Source: a beta proteobacterium AAP51 (lineage in GTDB: Bacteria; Pseudomonadota; Gammaproteobacteria; Burkholderiales; Burkholderiaceae_C). From it: DNA of 64,000 bases. The DNA is taken from NCBI GenBank assembly GCA_001295905.1, contig LJHT01000102.1:1-64000 (forward strand). The letters run 5' to 3'. The notes beneath the pieces are model-generated. The model was not told the DNA's origin. It ran no database searches and worked only from the letters and a program-made list of their open reading frames with translations. Shown here piece by piece: positions 60,311 to 64,000 of this stretch; position 1 is the first letter of the stretch; each line of letters opens with the position of its first letter. The translations under genes and the position numbers were made by a program.

Positions 60311-60394
60311 GCCTCTGAGCTTCACGCGCCGGCGCAGGCTGCCGGCAGCCGCTGGCAGGCGCAGGGCTGCGCCCATGCGGCACACTCCCGCGCC

Positions 60395-61555
60395 ATGCCC
60401 GACACCGGCCCCCTGCGCGGCTTGCGCGTCATCGAACTGGCTGCCATCGGCCCCGTACCGCTGGCCGGCATGCTGCTGGCCGACCTGGGCGCCGATGTCG
60501 TGCGCATCGACAGGCCCCAGCCCAGCGGCCTGGGCCTGAACCTGCCCCCCGAGCGCGACATCCACGCGCGCGGCCGGCGCAGCATCGCGCTCGACCTCAA
60601 ACAAACGGCCGGGCGCGATGCCGCGCTGCGCCTCATTGCCGGGGCCGATGTGCTGCTGGAAGGCCTGCGCCCCGGCGTGACTGAGACCTTGGGCCTGGGC
60701 CCGGCCGAATCCCACGCGCTGAACCCGGGCCTGGTCTACGGCCGCATGACGGGCTATGGCCAGACCGGCCCGCTGGCCCACACCGCCGGGCACGATCTGA
60801 ACTACATCGCGCTGGCCGGCGTGCTGCACGCCATCGGCCCGGCCGGCGGCAAACCCGTGCCGCCGCTGAACCTGGTGGGCGACTACGGCGGCGGCGCGCT
60901 CTACCTGGCCTTCGGCGTGATGGCGGCGCTGTTCGAGCGCCAGCGCTCGGGCCTGGGGCAGGTGGTGGACGCCGCCATGGTGGACGGCGCGGCTTCGCTG
61001 GCCTCTATCTTCTGGGGCCTGCAGGGCCAGCGCGGGCCCGGCGGCTGGCGGCCCGAACGCGGCCAGAACCTGCTGGATGGCGGCGCGCCTTTCTACGACA
61101 CCTATGAAACCGCCGATGGCCGCTACATCAGCCTGGCCGCGCTGGAGCCGAAGTTCTTCGTGTTGCTGGCGCAGGCGCTGGGGCTGGACGAACGTTTCGT
61201 GCAGGGCCAGCACGACCGCGCGCTGTGGCCCGAGATGCGCGCGGCCATGGCCGCGGCCGTGAAGCAGCGCAGCCGCGACGACTGGTGCGCGCGGCTGCAG
61301 GGCAGCGACAGCTGCTTCGCCCCTGTGCTCAGCTTCGAAGAGGCCGCGAGCCACCCCCATGCCCAGGCGCGCGGGGCCTTCGTCACGGTGGACGGCCTGC
61401 TGCAGCCAGCGCCGGCCCCGCGTTTCAGCCGCACACCGGCGGGCCCGGTGCGCCCGCCCCCGGCCCCGGGCGCGCAGGGCGCCGCGCTCCTGCGCGAAGC
61501 CGGCTTTACCGACACCGAGATCGCCGCGCTGCGCGCGGCCGGAGCCTTGCGATGA
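60395..61555 (+). CDS. Alpha-methylacyl-CoA racemase-like CoA transferase family III enzyme
   Basis: A 386-residue member of the CaiB/BaiF family. His133 in AGHDLNYIAL and Asp163 in NLVGDYGGG correspond, with a constant offset of seven, to the His126/Asp156 acid-base pair of mycobacterial alpha-methylacyl-CoA racemase. It therefore probably epimerises 2-methylacyl-CoA esters during branched-chain fatty acid breakdown rather than transferring CoA. The RIDRP and ALDLK segments are typical. CACACT lies eight bases before the ATG. The stop overlaps the next gene as ATGA. Confidence 0.88.
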   Translation: MPDTGPLRGLRVIELAAIGPVPLAGMLLADLGADVVRIDRPQPSGLGLNLPPERDIHARGRRSIALDLKQTAGRDAALRLIAGADVLLEGLRPGVTETLGLGPAESHALNPGLVYGRMTGYGQTGPLAHTAGHDLNYIALAGVLHAIGPAGGKPVPPLNLVGDYGGGALYLAFGVMAALFERQRSGLGQVVDAAMVDGAASLASIFWGLQGQRGPGGWRPERGQNLLDGGAPFYDTYETADGRYISLAALEPKFFVLLAQALGLDERFVQGQHDRALWPEMRAAMAAAVKQRSRDDWCARLQGSDSCFAPVLSFEEAASHPHAQARGAFVTVDGLLQPAPAPRFSRTPAGPVRPPPAPGAQGAALLREAGFTDTEIAALRAAGALR

Positions 61556-63330
61556 CCTCCACCTGGTACGAACCCCCCGCCGGCACGCGGCCATCGGCTT
61601 CCTTGCTGCTGCTGCGCGATGGCGCTGATTCGGCCACTGATTCGGCCACTGATGCGGCCACCGATGCGGCCCGTGGTGGCCTGGAAGTGCTGATGCTGCG
61701 CCGCGCCGAACGCGACGGCGACCAGCGCAGCGGTGCCGCCGTCTTCCCCGGCGGGCAACTCGACGCGCGCGACCGCGCGGCGCATGCGCTCTGCGCCGGC
61801 CCCAGCGACGCCGAGGCCAGCGAGCGCCTGGGCCTGGCCGAAGGCGGGCTCGATTACCTCATCGCTGCCGTGCGCGAAACCTTCGAGGAAGCCGGCCTGC
61901 TGCTGGCCACGGCCACAGCGCCTCTCGACCCCGCCGCGCTGCACCCCTGGCGCGAGCGCCTGCAGTCGGGCGAAGCCAGCTTCGTCGACTTCTGCACCGC
62001 CACTGGCGTGCAGCCCGATCTGCGCGGCCTGGTGTACGCCGCGCACTGGCTCACGCCCCGCGGCGCACCCAAGCGTTTCGACACACGCTTCTTCGCGGCC
62101 CTCGCCCCCAGCGGCCAGCAGGCCACCGTCGACCACGGCGAGGCCGTGGCGCTGATGTGGCTGCGCCCCGCGCAGGCGCTGGACCCGGCGCTGGGCCTGA
62201 AGCTGCTGCCCGTGACGCGTGAATTGCTGAAGGAGCTGGCCGGTTTTGCCGATGCCGCCAGTGCACTGGCGGCTTATGGCGCCCGCGCCACCGTGCCGCT
62301 GGTGGAACCACGCCGCGCGCTCACCGCCCGCGGCCCGGGCGTGGTGTTGCCGCACGAGCTGCCCTACGCCGAAGTGGGCCGGCTCGACCCGCAAGGCCAC
62401 GGCGAGGTGCACGCCACGCTGCAGGCCGGGCGCGTGGTGGACTTGTCGGTGCACCCGCAGGCGCGGGTGCTGCGCATCACCGCGCCCAACCCTGGGCCCA
62501 TGACCGGCCCCGGCACCAACACCTACCTGGTCGGCAGCGCCGAACCTGGCAGCGGCTGGACGGTCATCGACCCCGGCCCCGCACTCGACGGCGCGGGTGC
62601 GCCGCACCTGCAGGCGCTGCTGGGCGCCATCGCCGAACGCGGCGGCCGGCTGGAGCGCATCCTCGTCACGCACACCCACCGCGACCACTCGCCAGGCGCC
62701 GCCGCGCTGGCTGCCGCCACGGGCGCGCCGGTGTGGGGCCGTGTGGCCGCGCACCCCGAGTGGCAGGACGAGAGCTTCCGCCCCGCGCACCAGCCGCAGC
62801 ACGGCGAACGCATCCCGTGCGGCGAAGGTGCCACGCTGCGCGTGTGGCACACGCCCGGCCACGCCAGCAACCACCTGTGCTACCTGCTGGAAGAAGAAGG
62901 CCTGCTCTTCACCGGCGACCACGTCATGCAGGGCAGCACCGTGGTCATCAACCCGCCCGACGGCGACATGGCGGCCTACCTGCGGTCGCTGCAAGAGCTC
63001 TTGGAAGAGCCCTTGCAGTGGCTGGCCCCGGGCCACGGCTTCCTGGTGGCGCAGCCGCACGCGGTGCTGCGCGCGCTGATCGCGCACCGCCTCAAGCGCG
63101 AAGCCAAGGTGCTGGCGGCGCTGCAGCGGCACGGCCCGGCAGCACTGGAAGGTCTGGTGCCGTCGGTGTACGACGACGTGCCGGCCGCGCTGCACGGCGT
63201 GGCGCAGCGTTCGCTGTGGGCGCACCTCTTGAAGCTGCAGGGCGAGGGGCGTGCCGCACTCGACAGCGAAGACCGTTGGTTGGCCCATCCCGCGGCCCAT
63301 CCGGCGGCCCTGGCGGCAGACCGCCGCTGA
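61552..63330 (+). CDS. Nudix - metallo-beta-lactamase-fold fusion protein
   Basis: A 592-residue, two-domain hydrolase. The N-terminal Nudix domain (about 12-250) has FPGGQLDARD and the Nudix-box core RETFEEAG (108-115). The C-terminal metallo-beta-lactamase fold starts near residue 300 (NPGPMTGPGTNTYLV) and has the metal motif H374-T-H376-R-D378-H379, then HTPGHASNH, TGDHVM and APGHG, as in LACTB2-like hydrolases or ribonucleases. Between the first Nudix strands lies a repeat DSATDSATDAATDAA (27-41). It overlaps the racemase gene by ATGA, which suggests a role with acyl-CoA or thioester substrates. Confidence 0.88.
   Translation: MTSTWYEPPAGTRPSASLLLLRDGADSATDSATDAATDAARGGLEVLMLRRAERDGDQRSGAAVFPGGQLDARDRAAHALCAGPSDAEASERLGLAEGGLDYLIAAVRETFEEAGLLLATATAPLDPAALHPWRERLQSGEASFVDFCTATGVQPDLRGLVYAAHWLTPRGAPKRFDTRFFAALAPSGQQATVDHGEAVALMWLRPAQALDPALGLKLLPVTRELLKELAGFADAASALAAYGARATVPLVEPRRALTARGPGVVLPHELPYAEVGRLDPQGHGEVHATLQAGRVVDLSVHPQARVLRITAPNPGPMTGPGTNTYLVGSAEPGSGWTVIDPGPALDGAGAPHLQALLGAIAERGGRLERILVTHTHRDHSPGAAALAAATGAPVWGRVAAHPEWQDESFRPAHQPQHGERIPCGEGATLRVWHTPGHASNHLCYLLEEEGLLFTGDHVMQGSTVVINPPDGDMAAYLRSLQELLEEPLQWLAPGHGFLVAQPHAVLRALIAHRLKREAKVLAALQRHGPAALEGLVPSVYDDVPAALHGVAQRSLWAHLLKLQGEGRAALDSEDRWLAHPAAHPAALAADRR
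61627..61674 (+). repeat. 12-bp in-frame tandem repeat in the Nudix domain
   Basis: Four units start at 61627, 61639, 61651 and 61663: GATTCGGCCACT twice, then GATGCGGCCACC, then GATGCGGCCCGT. They encode Asp-Ser/Ala-Ala-Thr quartets in a loop between the first two strands of the Nudix fold. The unit length keeps the reading frame. Confidence 0.9.
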
Positions 63331-63401
63331 AGCCGGTTTTCAGCGGCCCGCCGGCCCTGCATTCCGCCGCGGCCCTCGGCCGGCCGTGGCAGCATCGCGG
63401 C

Positions 63402-63938
63402 ATGGAAACGGTGCTGCGCGACGCGACCGCCGAAGACGCGCTGGTCCTCGGTGTGCTGGGCACGCAGGTGTTCCTGGACACCTACGCCACCCGGGGCATC
63501 CGGCCGCTGCTGGCGCGCGAGGTGCGCGAGCATTTCTCCACCGAGACCGTCGCCGCGCTGCTGGCGCAGACAGGAATGCACTTCCTACTGGCCGAGCGAG
63601 ACGGGCATCTCATCGGCTTCGTGCAGCTGGCCTTGGGGGTGCACCAGCCGCTGGTGCGGGCCGAGCCCGTCGCCGAGCTGCAGCGCCTGTATGTGCAGCA
63701 GCGCTTCCAGGGCCAGGGCGTGGGCAAGGCCCTGGTGGCCGCGGCAGCCGCACGCGCGGCGGCCTGGGGCGCCCAGGCGCTGTGGCTCACCGCCTGGGTA
63801 GGCAACCAGCACGCGCTGGACTGGTACCGCCGCCAGGGCTGGCGCGAGCTGGGTTCCACCGACTACGTGTTCGAGGACGAACGCTTCGAGAACCGCGTGT
63901 TTTTGATGGCCCTGCCTCGACCCCAGTCGCCGCCTTGA
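63402..63938 (+). CDS. GNAT-family N-acetyltransferase
   Basis: A 178-residue acetyltransferase. The central strand LQRLYVQQRFQGQGVGKALV holds the acetyl-CoA-binding Q/RxxGxG/A motif (FQGQGVGKAL). GNQHALDWYRRQGWRELG follows, and the C-terminus DERFENRVFLMAL resembles the RimI/YkkB-like group. The substrate is unknown. ATG 63402 starts the conserved region; the longer upstream frame only reads across the metallo-beta-lactamase gene. Confidence 0.88.
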   Translation: METVLRDATAEDALVLGVLGTQVFLDTYATRGIRPLLAREVREHFSTETVAALLAQTGMHFLLAERDGHLIGFVQLALGVHQPLVRAEPVAELQRLYVQQRFQGQGVGKALVAAAAARAAAWGAQALWLTAWVGNQHALDWYRRQGWRELGSTDYVFEDERFENRVFLMALPRPQSPP

Positions 63939-63963
63939 GCTCGTCGGCGACCCGCTGGCGGGG

Positions 63964-64000
63964 TCAGTCGCGCAGGCGGGTGAAGTTGAGTGCGAACGAG
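63964..64000 (-). CDS. Possible 3' end of a minus-strand gene (partial)
   Basis: On the minus strand the frame from the window edge reads SFALNFTRLRD and ends in TGA at 63966-63964. The composition looks like a protein C-terminus and the position, convergent to the GNAT gene, is sensible. With only eleven codons no family can be named. Confidence 0.35.
   Translation of the reverse strand, partial: SFALNFTRLRD

Overview
The window looks like chromosomal DNA of a high-G+C betaproteobacterium of the order Burkholderiales. The evidence is the strong G/C bias at third codon positions, a Comamonadaceae-type small Trp-rich protein, a DUF3297 protein, a class I fumarase and the gene families next to them. 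I cannot name the genus. There is no prophage, insertion sequence or CRISPR array. Nearly all of the window is packed housekeeping and metabolic genes, often joined by 4-base ATGA stop/start overlaps.

Layout. 1-450: tmRNA (ssrA) with its promoter and terminator. 0.5-6.4 kb (minus): fbp, pepN, prfB with its programmed frameshift, and an alpha/beta hydrolase. 6.5-16.4 kb: a GNAT acetyltransferase, a degenerate HD-GYP protein, an acyl-CoA synthetase, a membrane-anchored Pro/Ala-rich protein, a MurA-like enolpyruvyl transferase, ybaK, plsY, a RidA-family gene, a membrane-anchored glutaredoxin-like protein, yciO and fumarase. 16.6-22.7 kb: a six-gene group-2 Mrp cation/proton antiporter operon whose first gene fuses MrpA and MrpB. 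22.8-30 kb: acs, a cytochrome c, a small Trp-rich protein, ilvD, lgt-dnaQ, tRNA-Val and a glutathione S-transferase. 30.1-32.5 kb: a secreted hydrolase and a 476-residue protein with the motif set of cholera/pertussis-toxin-like ADP-ribosyltransferases. 32.6-42.2 kb: recC-recB-recD. 42.1-44.4 kb: a pseudouridine synthase, trhO and a DUF3297 gene. 44.4-55.2 kb: the nitrate assimilation block nasT, nrtA, nrtB, nrtD, nirB, nirD, nasA, cobA. 55.1-59.8 kb: a Trk/Ktr potassium channel pair divergent from a short KdpD-like kinase and a KdpE-like regulator. 59.9-64 kb: a lipoprotein, an alpha-methylacyl-CoA racemase-like enzyme, a Nudix/metallo-beta-lactamase fusion, a GNAT protein, and the edge of a further minus-strand gene.

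The best-resolved regulation lies before nrtA. A sigma-54-type promoter (GG-N10-GC) is followed at once by two hairpins, each with a six-base loop having A at position 1 and G at position 4, as ANTAR proteins recognise. The second hairpin overlaps the 5' arm of a strong intrinsic terminator, so the two are mutually exclusive. The ANTAR protein NasT is encoded just upstream, so the operon probably answers to nitrogen status at initiation and to nitrate at elongation.

The most novel candidate is the ADP-ribosyltransferase-like gene at 31043-32473. It has Arg253 in an RGDTRPP context, Ser370-x-Thr372 and Glu420-x-Glu422 in the right order, an unrecognised N-terminal half, no signal peptide and no visible immunity partner. 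Other notable features are a dispersed intergenic repeat of about 90 bp in two copies, a recurring -10-like box six bases before start codons that suggests leaderless mRNAs, and several in-frame 12-bp tandem repeats.
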